From the NCBI RefSeq assembly GCF_039522585.1, contig NZ_BAAADR010000017.1: a DNA stretch of 64,000 bases; one strand, 5' to 3'. How positions within the stretch are numbered: the stretch's first letter is position 1; each line of letters opens with the position of its first letter. The notes beneath the pieces were generated by a model, which worked only from the letters and a program-made list of their open reading frames with translations, did not search any database and had not been told where the DNA came from. A program made the position numbers and the translations under genes. This document shows positions 1 to 8,738 of this stretch, piece after piece. Source of the DNA: Bisbaumannia salifodinae. GTDB taxonomy: Bacteria; Pseudomonadota; Gammaproteobacteria; Pseudomonadales; Halomonadaceae.

Positions 1-422
1 CGCCGATCCGCATGATGAACACCAACTTCGCGGTGATCCTCGGCATCGTCTACGCCTACCTGCCGTTCATGGTGCTGCCGCTCTACGCCAACCTGACCCG
101 CCTCGACGGCTCCCTGCTGGAGGCCGCCTCGGACCTGGGTTCGCGCAGCATCAATACCTTCCTCAGGGTGACCCTGCCGCTCTCCAAGGGCGGGATCATC
201 GCCGGCTCCATGCTGGTCTTCATTCCGGCGGTGGGGGAGTACGTGATCCCCGAGCTGCTGGGTGGCCCCGATACGCTGATGATCGGCAAGGTGCTGTGGG
301 AGGAGTTCTTCAACAACCGCGACTGGCCGGTGGCCTCGTCGCTGGCCATGGTGATGCTGGCGCTGCTGTTGATCCCCATCGCGCTCTTCCATCGTTACCA
401 GTCCCGTGAACTCAAGGAGTGA
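1..422 (+). CDS. potH: Polyamine ABC transporter permease, PotH-like (5' end outside window)
   Basis: C-terminal part of an inner-membrane permease of a spermidine/putrescine-type ABC importer. The reading frame is open to the left edge (first full codon at base 3), so the start lies outside the window. Hydrophobic helices surround the EAA loop typical of binding-protein-dependent permeases (EAASDLGSRSINTFLRVTLP, about 40 residues into the visible part), which contacts the ATPase. The stop is at 420-422 and the next permease starts 2 bases later, so the two are co-transcribed. PotH rather than PotB is inferred from the puu genes nearby. The family is certain, the exact substrate is not. Confidence 0.85.
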   Translation, partial: PIRMMNTNFAVILGIVYAYLPFMVLPLYANLTRLDGSLLEAASDLGSRSINTFLRVTLPLSKGGIIAGSMLVFIPAVGEYVIPELLGGPDTLMIGKVLWEEFFNNRDWPVASSLAMVMLALLLIPIALFHRYQSRELKE

Positions 423-424
423 CC

Positions 425-1258
425 ATGAGAAAGCCATCCTTTACCACGGTGATGCTGATCCTGGGGCTGGTGTTCCTCTACCTGCCGATGCTGATCCTGG
501 TCTTCTACTCCTTCAACGCCTCGCGCCTGGTCACGGTCTGGGCGGGCTTCTCCGGGCGTTGGTATATCGAGCTGTTGCGCGACCAGCAGATCCTCGATGC
601 GGTCTGGACCAGCCTGCGCATTGCCTTCTTCTCCGCCAGCATGGCGGTCTGCCTGGGGACCCTCGCCGCCTTCGTGATGGTGCGCTTCGGTCGCTTCCGC
701 GGCAAGACGGCGCTGGCCAGCATGATCACCGCCCCCCTGGTGATGCCGGAGGTGATCACCGGCCTTTCGCTGCTGCTGCTGTTCGTGCACATGGCGGAAC
801 TGATCGGCTGGCCAGGGGATCGTGGCATGGTGACCATCTGGATCGCCCATACCACCTTCTGCAGCGCCTATGTGGCGGTGGTGGTCTCTTCAAGGCTGCG
901 CGAGGTGGACCTCTCCCTGGAGGAGGCGGCCATGGACCTGGGCGCCCCCCCGGTGAAGACCTTCTTCCAGATCACCCTGCCGGTGATCGCCCCGGCGCTG
1001 GCCGCCGGCTGGCTGCTGGCCTTCACCCTCTCCCTGGATGACCTGGTGATCGCCAGCTTCGTTTCCGGGCCCGGGGCCACGACCCTGCCCATGGTGGTCT
1101 TCTCCTCGGTACGCCTCGGGGTCTCGCCGAAGATCAATGCCCTGGCCACCCTGATCATCCTGGCGGTGTCGCTGGCCACCTTCCTGGCCTGGTACTTGAT
1201 GCGCCGCAGCGAGGCCAAGCGGCGCCAGGCGATGCAGCTGGCGATGCAGGAGGCTTGA
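425..1258 (+). CDS. potI: Polyamine ABC transporter permease, PotI-like
   Basis: Second inner-membrane permease of the putrescine-type ABC importer, 277 residues with about six hydrophobic segments. The EAA loop is visible near residues 160-180 (LEEAAMDLGAPPVKTFF). I chose ATG at 425 because AAGGAG at 414-419 lies at normal spacing. A GTG at 419 in the same frame would overlap that site. It follows potH by 2 bases and is followed by a good terminator, so it ends the transporter operon. The ATPase and binding protein must lie upstream of the window. Putrescine as substrate is inferred from the flanking gamma-glutamyl-putrescine genes. Confidence 0.88.
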   Translation: MRKPSFTTVMLILGLVFLYLPMLILVFYSFNASRLVTVWAGFSGRWYIELLRDQQILDAVWTSLRIAFFSASMAVCLGTLAAFVMVRFGRFRGKTALASMITAPLVMPEVITGLSLLLLFVHMAELIGWPGDRGMVTIWIAHTTFCSAYVAVVVSSRLREVDLSLEEAAMDLGAPPVKTFFQITLPVIAPALAAGWLLAFTLSLDDLVIASFVSGPGATTLPMVVFSSVRLGVSPKINALATLIILAVSLATFLAWYLMRRSEAKRRQAMQLAMQEA

Positions 1259-1298
1259 TACGGGTGTTGTTTGATAGTTGACGAAGACTGAGCTGTCG

Positions 1299-1333
1299 AT
1301 GGCCCCTGATATCGATTCAGGGGCCATTTTTTT
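1299..1333 (+). terminator. Rho-independent terminator after potI
   Basis: The 9-bp perfect stem ggcccctga/tcaggggcc (1301-1309 with 1317-1325), extended by two A-T pairs, has a 7-base loop and is followed by a run of seven T. It lies 40 bases after the potI stop and before puuB. Confidence 0.85.
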
Positions 1334-1406
1334 GATATTCCCTGCTTTTCGTCTGGCTGGCTTGTGATAGCATGGAAAGAATAATCAACATCAAGGGAGC
1401 GAGCCG

Positions 1407-2699
1407 ATGTCCGCCCAACAGCCTACCCATCATGTGGCCTCCTACTATGCCGCCTCCGCCAACCCCAGTCCCGAGCGCCCCCCGATCAGCGGTAGCGTCG
1501 AGTGCGATATCTGTGTGCTGGGGGCCGGTTTCACCGGCATCTCCGCCGCCCTGCACCTGGCCGAGCAGGGCCAGTCGGTGGTGGTGCTGGAGGCGGCGCG
1601 GGTCGGTTTCGGCGCCTCCGGACGCAACGGCGGCCAGCTGGTCAACAGCTACAGCCGCGACATGGACGTGATCGAGGCCAAGTACGGGGCCGAGAGCGCC
1701 CGGGCCCTAGGCGATATGGCCTTCGAGGGCAACCGCATCATCCGCAGCCGGATCGCCCAGTACGATATTGCCTGTGACCTCAAGGAAGGCAATGTCTTCG
1801 CGTCCTGCAATGCCAAGCAGCTCGAGGGGCTGCGCGAGCACCAGGCACTCTGGGAACGCTACGGCCATGATCAGCTGGAGCTGCTGGAGGGGGAGGCGGT
1901 CAAGCGGGAGGTGGGAAGCTCACGCTACACTGGTGCGCTGATCGACCACTCCGGGGGGCATATCCATCCCCTCAACCTGGTGCTGGGCCAGGCCGCCGCC
2001 TTCGAGTCCCTGGGCGGGGTGATCTTCGAGCAGAGCCCGGTGCTCAAGCTGACCCATGGCGAGCCGGTGGTGCTGACCACCCCCGGTGGCGAGGTGCGCG
2101 CCCAGCGGGTGGTGCTGGCGGGCAATGCCTATATGCAGGGCGTGGAGCCGCGACTGGAGAGCAAGTCGATGCCCTGCGGCACCCAGATCATCACCACCGA
2201 GCCCCTGGACGAGGCCACCGCTCGGGCCTTGCTGCCCAACGACATGGCGGTGGAGGACTGCAACTACCTGCTCGATTACTACCGCCTGACCGCCGACAAT
2301 CGCCTGCTCTATGGTGGCGGGACCAGCTATGGCGGCCAGGACCTGGCCAGCATCGAAGCGGTGATTCGCCCCAAGCTGGCGAAGACCTTCCCGCAACTGG
2401 CCGACGTCAAGGTGGATTACGCCTGGAGCGGTAACTTCCTGCTGACGCTGAATCGCCTGCCCCAGTTCGGCCGGCTCAACGACAACGTCTATTTCGCCCA
2501 GGGCTACTCCGGGCATGGCGTCACCTGCTCGCACCTGGCCGGCAAGCTGATCGCCGAGACGATGCGCGGCGAGAACGAACGCTTCGATGCCTTCGCCGGC
2601 CTGCCGCACCTGCCTTTCCCGGGTGGGCGCCTGCTGCGGGTCCCCTTCTCGGCGCTGGGCGCCTGGTACTACTCCACCCGCGATAAGCTGGGGATCTAG
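1407..2699 (+). CDS. puuB: Gamma-glutamylputrescine oxidoreductase (FAD-dependent)
   Basis: A 430-residue DAO-family flavoprotein. Known role of PuuB: oxidises gamma-glutamyl-putrescine to gamma-glutamyl-gamma-aminobutyraldehyde, the second step of the Puu pathway. An N-terminal Rossmann motif (VLGAGFTGISAALHLAE, about residues 36-52) binds FAD, followed by GFGASGRNGGQ, the signature of this amine-oxidase group. A conserved C-terminal stretch (YFAQGYSGHGVTCSHLAGK) completes the FAD site. The length matches E. coli PuuB (426). ATG at 1407 follows AAGGGAG at 1394-1400. The gene is convergent with the flavoprotein gene downstream, their stops almost touching. Its partners puuA, puuD and puuC lie 6-11 kb away. 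A related amino-acid oxidase cannot be fully excluded. Confidence 0.88.
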   Translation: MSAQQPTHHVASYYAASANPSPERPPISGSVECDICVLGAGFTGISAALHLAEQGQSVVVLEAARVGFGASGRNGGQLVNSYSRDMDVIEAKYGAESARALGDMAFEGNRIIRSRIAQYDIACDLKEGNVFASCNAKQLEGLREHQALWERYGHDQLELLEGEAVKREVGSSRYTGALIDHSGGHIHPLNLVLGQAAAFESLGGVIFEQSPVLKLTHGEPVVLTTPGGEVRAQRVVLAGNAYMQGVEPRLESKSMPCGTQIITTEPLDEATARALLPNDMAVEDCNYLLDYYRLTADNRLLYGGGTSYGGQDLASIEAVIRPKLAKTFPQLADVKVDYAWSGNFLLTLNRLPQFGRLNDNVYFAQGYSGHGVTCSHLAGKLIAETMRGENERFDAFAGLPHLPFPGGRLLRVPFSALGAWYYSTRDKLGI

Positions 2700-2700
2700 G

Positions 2701-5268
2701 CTAGCTTCTTGGGCGCCGGCTATCCGGATCATAGAGGGCCCGGTAGCCCACCGCCGCCACCCGCATCGGGTAGTGCTCGCCGAAATACTCCAGCAGCAGT
2801 TCACGTCCCTCCTCGGCATCGCCGTGGGGCAGGTAGGCCAGGGCGATATTGCGCTCCAGCGAGGGCCCATAGGCGATGCTGGTGGTGTAGCTGCGCCGAC
2901 CCAGTTCGTCGACGGGCACCTCGCCGCTCTCCGGGTCGAGCAGTGGCGACTGGCCCACCGGGAAGCGCGGCCGGCCGGCATCGTCCGTATTGGCCTCCAT
3001 CACCAGGGTGCAGAGGGTGGCCGGCTGGTGGGGGCGCGCCCGCTGTTCCAGGTAGGCGGCCTTGCCGAGGAAGTCGGCGGCCTTGACCCTGGGGCGCGCC
3101 AGGCCCGCCTCATAGAGGTTGTAGTCGCTGAGCAGGTCCACGTTCTGCAGGCGCAGGCTCTTCTCCAGGCGCCGGCTATTGGCGTAGGTCTCGATACCCA
3201 CCGGCACCACCCCCGCCTCGAAGAGCCGATCCCAGAGGGAGAGACCATAGCTGAAGGGCACATGGAGCTCCCAGCCCTGCTCGCCCACATAGGAGATGCG
3301 GAAGGCCCAGATCGGCAGGCCGCCCAGGCGGATCTCCCGGGCGCTGGCGAAGGGGAAGCGTTCCGCGTCCAGCGCCTCCGGGGTATCGCACAGGGCCTGC
3401 AGGGTCTGGCGGGCCCGGGGTCCCCAGACCCCCAGGGTGGCCAGGCCGTCGCTGCGGTCCTCCAGCTGCCAGCGGCTCAGCCCAAGGGCCTCGGCCTGGC
3501 GACGGATCCACACCAGGTCCCGGTGACCGGTGTCGCCGCCGCAGATCACCCGCCAGGCGTTTTCCGCCAGGCGCACGATGGTCAGGTCGGAATGGATCCC
3601 GCCGGCGGCGTCCAGGAAGTGGGTATAGACCCCCTTGCCGATGGGCGTATCGCCGCCCACCTTGGCCACCGAGAGGGTTTCCAGCAGCGCCTCGGCGTTG
3701 CGGCCGGCGATATCGTAGATGGCGAAGTGGGAGAGGTTGATCATCCCCACCCCCTCGCTCATGGCCAGCTGCTCGGCGTTGGACACCTGCCAGAAGTGGC
3801 GGCCATCCCACTCCACGGGGCGCTCCGGGACCCGCTCGAGCAGGTGGGCCAGGCGCGTCTCATTGGCGGCATAGCCGTGGGCCCGCTCCCAGCCCGCCGC
3901 CTCCATGAAGTAGCCGTTGAGTTCCTGCTCTCGGGGCCAGAAGGGGCCGCGGCGCAGGTCGCGGCCGCTCTCGAAGGGCTCCCGGGGATGCACCGGCGGA
4001 TCATAGATCTTGCGGGCGATCTCCCGGCAGCGACCCAACACATGGCCCGGGGTCTTCTGCACCGGGTAGAAGCGGGCGATATCGATGCCACAGGGATCCA
4101 GCTCGGGGCGGCCATGGGTCAGCCAGTCGGCGAGGATCTTGCCCATGCCGGGGCCATCCTTGACCCATACCGCCTCGCAGCACCACAGGCCCCGGGCCTC
4201 CGGGGCCTCGCCCACCAGGGAGCCGCCGTCGGAAGTGACCGAAAGCAGGCCGTTGAAGGAGTGCTTGTCGTCCCAGCCCAGCTCGGCGAGTCGTGGGGTC
4301 AGCTCCAGCGCCCGTTCGAAGGGGGCGGCGATCTGCTCGGCGCTCAGGTCGCGCATGGAAGGGGAGAGCCGCGCCTGGTCCCGGGGGAGGATCTCCCGGG
4401 GGTGGACCAGTCGTGGCTCGCGGGTCTCGTAGTAGCCCCACTCCAGTTGGCCGCCCTCGGTGGAGCGCGGGTCGCCGGTGTCGCGCATATAGGCGGAGTT
4501 GCCCTGGTCGCGCAGCAGCGGATAGCCGATCTCCAGGCCGCTGCCGGCGAAGTCGTCGAAGGGGCCGAAGAACAGCAGCGGGTGCTCCACCGGCATCAGC
4601 GGCAGGGCCACTCCGGCCAGGGCGGCGGGCAACGGGCCCCAGATGCCGCAGGCGAGGATCACCAGGGGGGTGGCGATATGGCCTTTCGGGGTCTCGACCC
4701 CGCGCACCCGGCCCGCCTGGACGTCGATATCCAGGGCCGGAGTGTCGGCGAAGGTGCGCAGCCCGCCGCCGGCCACCGCCTCCTCGATCAGCCGTCCCGC
4801 CACCCGCTGGGAGCGGGGCACCACCAGGCCGGCATCCGGGTCCCAGAGGGCGCCCAGGACCTGGGCCCGATCGAGCAGCGGGAAGCGCGCCACCGCCTGG
4901 TCGGCGTCGATCAGCTCGGCGCGGGTGCCGAAGGCCTTGCCGGAGGCCACCTTGCGCTTGAGCTCATCGAAACGTGCCTCGTCGCCGACCCGGGCGATCT
5001 CCAGGCCGCCGACCTTGTGATAGTGCCCCAGCGCCTCGTAGAAGCGCTGGCTATAGGTGGTGGTGTAGCAGCTCAGGCGGTCGTGGGAGGTCATGTAGCA
5101 GAAGTCGGAGGCGTGGGCGGTGGAGCCCGCGTCGGTGGGGATGGCCGCGGCATCGATACCCACCAGGTTGGTCCAGCCCAGCGCGATCAGATGGTGGGCC
5201 ACCGAGGCGCCGACGATACCGCCCTGGCCGATAATCACCGCGTCCGCCTGTGTCGGAAGGGTCGCCAT
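2701..5268 (-). CDS. Dimethylglycine/sarcosine dehydrogenase-like FAD oxidoreductase with aminomethyltransferase domain
   Basis: An 855-residue two-part enzyme. The N-terminal half is a DAO-type flavoprotein: Rossmann motif IIGQGGIVGAS near residue 14 and GSTAH, whose His52 corresponds to the residue that carries covalent FAD in dimethylglycine and sarcosine dehydrogenases. The C-terminal half is a GcvT-like tetrahydrofolate-binding domain, with MSEGVGMINLSHFAIYDI at its start and a barrel region at the end (SIAYGPSLERNIALAYLP). Family role: oxidative N-demethylation of dimethylglycine or sarcosine, passing the methylene group to folate, as in glycine-betaine breakdown. The start ATG (5266-5268) follows AAGGAGAT at good spacing. 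No other betaine genes are in the window, so the true substrate is open. Single-gene unit, convergent with puuB. Confidence 0.82.
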   Translation of the reverse strand: MATLPTQADAVIIGQGGIVGASVAHHLIALGWTNLVGIDAAAIPTDAGSTAHASDFCYMTSHDRLSCYTTTYSQRFYEALGHYHKVGGLEIARVGDEARFDELKRKVASGKAFGTRAELIDADQAVARFPLLDRAQVLGALWDPDAGLVVPRSQRVAGRLIEEAVAGGGLRTFADTPALDIDVQAGRVRGVETPKGHIATPLVILACGIWGPLPAALAGVALPLMPVEHPLLFFGPFDDFAGSGLEIGYPLLRDQGNSAYMRDTGDPRSTEGGQLEWGYYETREPRLVHPREILPRDQARLSPSMRDLSAEQIAAPFERALELTPRLAELGWDDKHSFNGLLSVTSDGGSLVGEAPEARGLWCCEAVWVKDGPGMGKILADWLTHGRPELDPCGIDIARFYPVQKTPGHVLGRCREIARKIYDPPVHPREPFESGRDLRRGPFWPREQELNGYFMEAAGWERAHGYAANETRLAHLLERVPERPVEWDGRHFWQVSNAEQLAMSEGVGMINLSHFAIYDIAGRNAEALLETLSVAKVGGDTPIGKGVYTHFLDAAGGIHSDLTIVRLAENAWRVICGGDTGHRDLVWIRRQAEALGLSRWQLEDRSDGLATLGVWGPRARQTLQALCDTPEALDAERFPFASAREIRLGGLPIWAFRISYVGEQGWELHVPFSYGLSLWDRLFEAGVVPVGIETYANSRRLEKSLRLQNVDLLSDYNLYEAGLARPRVKAADFLGKAAYLEQRARPHQPATLCTLVMEANTDDAGRPRFPVGQSPLLDPESGEVPVDELGRRSYTTSIAYGPSLERNIALAYLPHGDAEEGRELLLEYFGEHYPMRVAAVGYRALYDPDSRRPRS

Positions 5269-5856
5269 GATAAATCTCCTTCCTGGTAGAAGTTAGGGCG
5301 TCATCTCTCCCTGTCGAGGCTCGGGGCTACCCTGGGGGCAGGCACCCGGCGGCCGGACCCTCACAAGGCGCGGTAAACCCCTCCCTGGGCGCTACATTTG
5401 CCCTGCTACGCTCTCGCATCCTGCTCCGCTCGCAGGGCCGGTGCTGGCCATCCATGGCCAGCCCGTTCGGAGGAATCCTCCTCACCCCTGGCAAATGACC
5501 CTTGTTCCGGCCTGCCCCCCAGCGCCCCTTAGCTATTCCACGTGCGCTGTGATAGGGAGCCATATGACTTCAGCCTAGTGCAGCCGCGGCCAGGGCCTCG
5601 TCCGGCAATGCTGGTGGGTGTCGCCTTGGCGATGGCTGGGGTCGTTCTGGGGCAGGGTGGCGGCGCGTCGCCATACGGCGACAGCCCATGCAAAGTCATG
5701 ACAAATCGATACCGGGGCGCCGGGGAGGGAGGGGGTTTCCTTATACTGGGAGGGTCTTGTAGTTATTGCCGATGGGGCGACCGGATGCCGTCTCGTCAGC
5801 GCCGAGTGATCCATGGAGCAGGCGCCTCGCCACCCGTTGTGAATCGAGGAGGCGTC
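5269..5856. other. 588-bp divergent intergenic region with a foldback element
   Basis: No convincing gene. A frame at 5327-5563 (minus) is Arg/Pro-rich and lies within a foldback, so it is not accepted as coding. Near-complementary ends at 5332-5343 (ctgggggcaggc) and 5510-5522 (one extra C) enclose inner pairs such as catttgcc (5394-5401) with ggcaaatg (5490-5497) and the self-complementary gctggccat/atggccagc near 5440-5460. TATACT near 5742 is a possible -10 box for the downstream glycine-zipper gene, which would have a leader of about 100 bases. Confidence 0.5.
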
Positions 5857-6438
5857 ATGAGTAAAGCCATTATCGTCGGAACCAGCCTGGCGGTCCTGGG
5901 CCTGGGTGGCCTGGCCCTGGGGGCCTATCAGGGGCAGCAGTTCGCCGGCGAGCCGGCGGCGGAAGCGCCGACACCGGTCTATGCCGAGGTGCTGGGGGTG
6001 GAGCCCGCCGTGCGCCGTAGCGAGGTGCCCCGGGAGGTCTGCGAGGAGGTGGTCACCTACCGTCAGGCACCGACCCAGGACCCCAACCGCATCGTGGGTA
6101 CCGCCGCCGGGGCCATCGTCGGCGGCCTGCTGGGCAACCAGGTGGGCGGCGGCAACGGCCGCAAGCTGGCCACCGTGGCCGGCGCGGTGGGCGGTGGCCT
6201 GGCCGGTCGCGAGGTGCAGAATCGCGTCGAGGCCAATCAGGTGCAGCCGGTCACCGAGCGGCAGTGCCATACCGTCACCGAGACCCATGAGGAGCATCTG
6301 GGCTATAACGTCACCTACCGCCTGGACGACGAGGTGCGCACCCAGCGTCTCGAGAGCCCGCCCCAGGCGGAGCGTCTGCCGGTGGTGGAGGGCCAGGTGC
6401 AGTGGCAGGCCACGGCGGTCGCCAAAGGCGACGCCTGA
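5857..6438 (+). CDS. Glycine-zipper 2TM-domain envelope protein
   Basis: 193 residues. ATG at 5857 is set by GAGGAGG at 5846-5852. A longer frame upstream has no ribosome site. An N-terminal hydrophobic stretch (IIVGTSLAVLGLGGLALGAY) acts as signal or anchor. Near residues 80-112 lies the glycine zipper, with small residues every fourth position (GTAAGAIVGGLLGNQVGGG, then a second GAVGGGLAG helix), as in SlyB/UmoD-type outer-membrane-associated proteins. The C-terminal third has two cysteines and a CHTVTETHEEHLGYNVTYRLD segment found in this family. Specific function is unknown. Likely an envelope-integrity or stress protein. Monocistronic, ending in a strong shared hairpin. Confidence 0.82.
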   Translation: MSKAIIVGTSLAVLGLGGLALGAYQGQQFAGEPAAEAPTPVYAEVLGVEPAVRRSEVPREVCEEVVTYRQAPTQDPNRIVGTAAGAIVGGLLGNQVGGGNGRKLATVAGAVGGGLAGREVQNRVEANQVQPVTERQCHTVTETHEEHLGYNVTYRLDDEVRTQRLESPPQAERLPVVEGQVQWQATAVAKGDA

Positions 6439-6497
6439 TCCGTTTGCCTTGCCAGTCCGAGGGGCCTGTCCCCAGTCAAGCCCAGTCTCCCGTCCTA

Positions 6498-6537
6498 AAA
6501 CGCCAAGGGGGCCGCAATCGCGGCCCCCTTGGCGTTT
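6498..6537. terminator. Long bidirectional terminator hairpin
   Basis: A perfect 18-bp stem (6498-6515 with 6520-6537) with a four-base loop aatc lies between two convergent genes. The stem edges are AAA and TTT, so each direction ends in a short U tract. It probably terminates both genes. Confidence 0.75.
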
Positions 6538-6552
6538 CCGGATATGACGCCG

Positions 6553-8472
6553 TTACTTGGCGAGGGCGGGGCTCGCCTCGACCACGCCGTCCTCGGCGCG
6601 CTTGCCCAGCAGGCGCAGGGCCAGGGCCAGCACGATCAGGCCGGCGAACAGGCCCAGCCACCAGCTCAGGCCATGTCCCACCGCCACGCTACCGAACAGC
6701 AGCGCCACCACGCCCACCAGCAGGGCATAGGGCAGCTGGGTGCGCACGTGTTCGATCAGGTCGCAGCCGCTGGCCATGGCCGCCAGCAGGGTGGATTCGG
6801 CCAGCGGCGAGCAGTGGTCGCCCCAGACCGCGCCGGCCAGGACCCCGGCCACCGAGGCGTAGAGCAGCGGCATGCCTTCGGCGGTGCCCGCCAGGCCATG
6901 CAGGTCGAGGATCGCCCAGGCCAGGGGAATGGTCAGCGGCATCATGATCCCCATCACGCCCCAGGAGGAACCGGTGGCGAAGGCGGTGAAGGCGGCCAGG
7001 GTGAAGATGGCGGCCGGCAGCCACTGGGGCGAGAGCGCCTCGCCGAGGGCGGCGATCAGGAAGTCGCTGGTACCCAGGGCATCATTCACGTTGGCCAGGG
7101 CCCAGGCCATCATCAGGATGGTCAGGGGCAGCAGCATCGACTTGACCCCCTCGAACCAGTAGTGGGTGGTCTCGCTCATGGTCATCAGGCGCTGGCCCAG
7201 GGTCATCACCACGGCGGTGATGCAGGCGGCCAGTGACCCCCACATCATGGCGGAGAAGGCGTCACCCTCGCCGAAGGTGTCCCAGATGCCGTGGTCGCCC
7301 GGGCCCAGGGCCTCGGCGCCGGTGGTGATGATGCCGCCGATGGTGAAGGCTACCAGCACCAGCATGGGAATCACCGCGTTGAGGGCGCGCAGGGCGATGC
7401 CCGGCTTGGTCTCGATCTCGGCCTCTTCCACCACCGCTTCCCGGGGCGTCACCGGCGAGCGGCTGGCCTGGCCGGCCAGGGCGCGGCGCTCGGCGCCGAG
7501 CATGGGGCCGAAGTCGCGGCGGCTCCATACCAGCAGGAAGACGAAGGCCACCGCCAGGAAGGGGTAGAAATTATAGGGCAGGGACTTGATAAAGACGCTG
7601 TAGGCGGACTCGCTCCAGCCGTCGATCTCGCTCATGGCCTGCTGGATCAGCCCGACCTGGAAGCCGATCCAGGTGGTGACCAGCATCACCGCGGAGACCG
7701 GCGCCGCGGTGCAGTCGACGATATAGGCCAGCTTGGCCCGGGAGATACGCAGCTTGTCGCAGATATTGCGCATGGTGTTGCCGACGATCAGTGCATTGGC
7801 GTAGTCGTCGAAGAAGATCGCCAGCCCCAGCAGGCCGGTGGTGGTCTGGGCCTGGCGACGGTTGCGGATATAGCGGGTAATGCGCGCCGCGATGCCCTGG
7901 GTGCCGCCGTTGCGCGAGATGATCCCCACCATGCCGCCGATCAGCAGGCAGAAGAGCACCACCGCCATATGTTCGCTGTCGCTGGCGGCCTCCAGCAGGT
8001 GCACGCTGACCGTTTCGTTGAAGGCGGTGAACAGCGCCGCGGCGCTCATGCCGTGGTAGATCCAGCCCCCCAGCAGGATCCCCAGGAAGAGCGCCACGAT
8101 CACCTGGCGGAAGACCAGGGCGATGCCGATGGCGGTCAGCGCCGGCACCAGGGAGAGCCAGGCGGGAATGGCCGAGAGCGCCTGGCGCTCGAGCAGTTGG
8201 CCCTGGGCATCGAAGAGCTCCAGGACGCCGGCCTCTTCGCCGAGAGTCGCCTCGGCGAGCCACTGGCCCGCCTCGCCTTCGACCAGCGTCAGCGGTTGGC
8301 CATCCAGGGTCAGGCGGTGGTCGGCGTCGGCGCCGACCTCGATCTCGAAGCCCACGCCCTGGAGGATCAGGCCGGGGGCCGACAGGCGTTCATCGGCCAG
8401 CAGGGGGCCGGCGGCCATCAGCAGCAGGAGCAGCAGGCCGGTCAGCCAGAGTCGTCGTTTGGGAGTTTCCAT
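6553..8472 (-). CDS. NhaC-family Na+/H+ antiporter with exported N-terminal domain
   Basis: 639 residues. The frame extends upstream, but the start at 8472 (METPKRRLW) is chosen because it begins a clear signal peptide (LTGLLLLLLMAAGPLLADE). Residues about 30-110 form a hydrophilic, beta-rich-looking segment without helices, then some 11-12 membrane helices follow with typical NhaC-superfamily stretches (IGGMVGIISRNGGTQGIAARI, FFDDYANALIVGNTMRNICD, AGAVWGDHCSPLAESTLLAAM). Known family role: sodium or organic ion/proton antiport. The extra periplasmic N-terminal domain is unusual for NhaC. It sits between puuB and puuA, so a link to amine uptake or efflux is possible but unproven. puuA lies upstream on the same strand across a 266-bp gap. 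Confidence 0.82.
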   Translation of the reverse strand: METPKRRLWLTGLLLLLLMAAGPLLADERLSAPGLILQGVGFEIEVGADADHRLTLDGQPLTLVEGEAGQWLAEATLGEEAGVLELFDAQGQLLERQALSAIPAWLSLVPALTAIGIALVFRQVIVALFLGILLGGWIYHGMSAAALFTAFNETVSVHLLEAASDSEHMAVVLFCLLIGGMVGIISRNGGTQGIAARITRYIRNRRQAQTTTGLLGLAIFFDDYANALIVGNTMRNICDKLRISRAKLAYIVDCTAAPVSAVMLVTTWIGFQVGLIQQAMSEIDGWSESAYSVFIKSLPYNFYPFLAVAFVFLLVWSRRDFGPMLGAERRALAGQASRSPVTPREAVVEEAEIETKPGIALRALNAVIPMLVLVAFTIGGIITTGAEALGPGDHGIWDTFGEGDAFSAMMWGSLAACITAVVMTLGQRLMTMSETTHYWFEGVKSMLLPLTILMMAWALANVNDALGTSDFLIAALGEALSPQWLPAAIFTLAAFTAFATGSSWGVMGIMMPLTIPLAWAILDLHGLAGTAEGMPLLYASVAGVLAGAVWGDHCSPLAESTLLAAMASGCDLIEHVRTQLPYALLVGVVALLFGSVAVGHGLSWWLGLFAGLIVLALALRLLGKRAEDGVVEASPALAK

Positions 8473-8583
8473 GGAGCTTGCCTCGTTGTTGTGGTGGTCG
8501 TTGGGATGGGCAAATCCCGGCCCGCCGGCTCGTGAGACGAGCCGGAGATTCCGTGTTTTTTTGGTGTTGTGCGCTGAGAGAGT

Positions 8584-8735
8584 CGCTGAGGTGAAAAGTG
8601 AGCGAGCGATGGTCAGGCAAGGCAAAAATCGGCGAAAAGACGGACCGGGCTCGCGTACGAGTTTACGGGGTGTAAATGAGTACTTTGAGCCGATTTTTAA
8701 CGCCGCATGGCCGAGCGCAGCCACTTTTCAGCCAG
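8584..8735. repeat. Intergenic imperfect inverted-repeat element
   Basis: A 150-bp segment between puuA and the NhaC gene. aaaaatcggc (8624-8633) pairs perfectly with gccgattttt (8689-8698). gtgaaaagtg (8591-8600) pairs with cacttttcag at about 8722-8731. gtttac/gtaaat lie at the centre. Codons in it give no recognisable protein. It may be a dispersed intergenic element or an RNA structure. Confidence 0.5.
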
Positions 8736-8738
8736 CGA

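Noticed and set aside
2587..5289. A 900-codon open frame on the plus strand
   Set aside because: It is the antisense shadow of the dimethylglycine-dehydrogenase-like gene, rich in His/Gln/Gly with no family resemblance, a common effect of high GC.
5327..5563. A 78-codon minus-strand frame in the intergenic region
   Set aside because: Arg/Pro-rich, lies over a foldback and has no convincing ribosome site.
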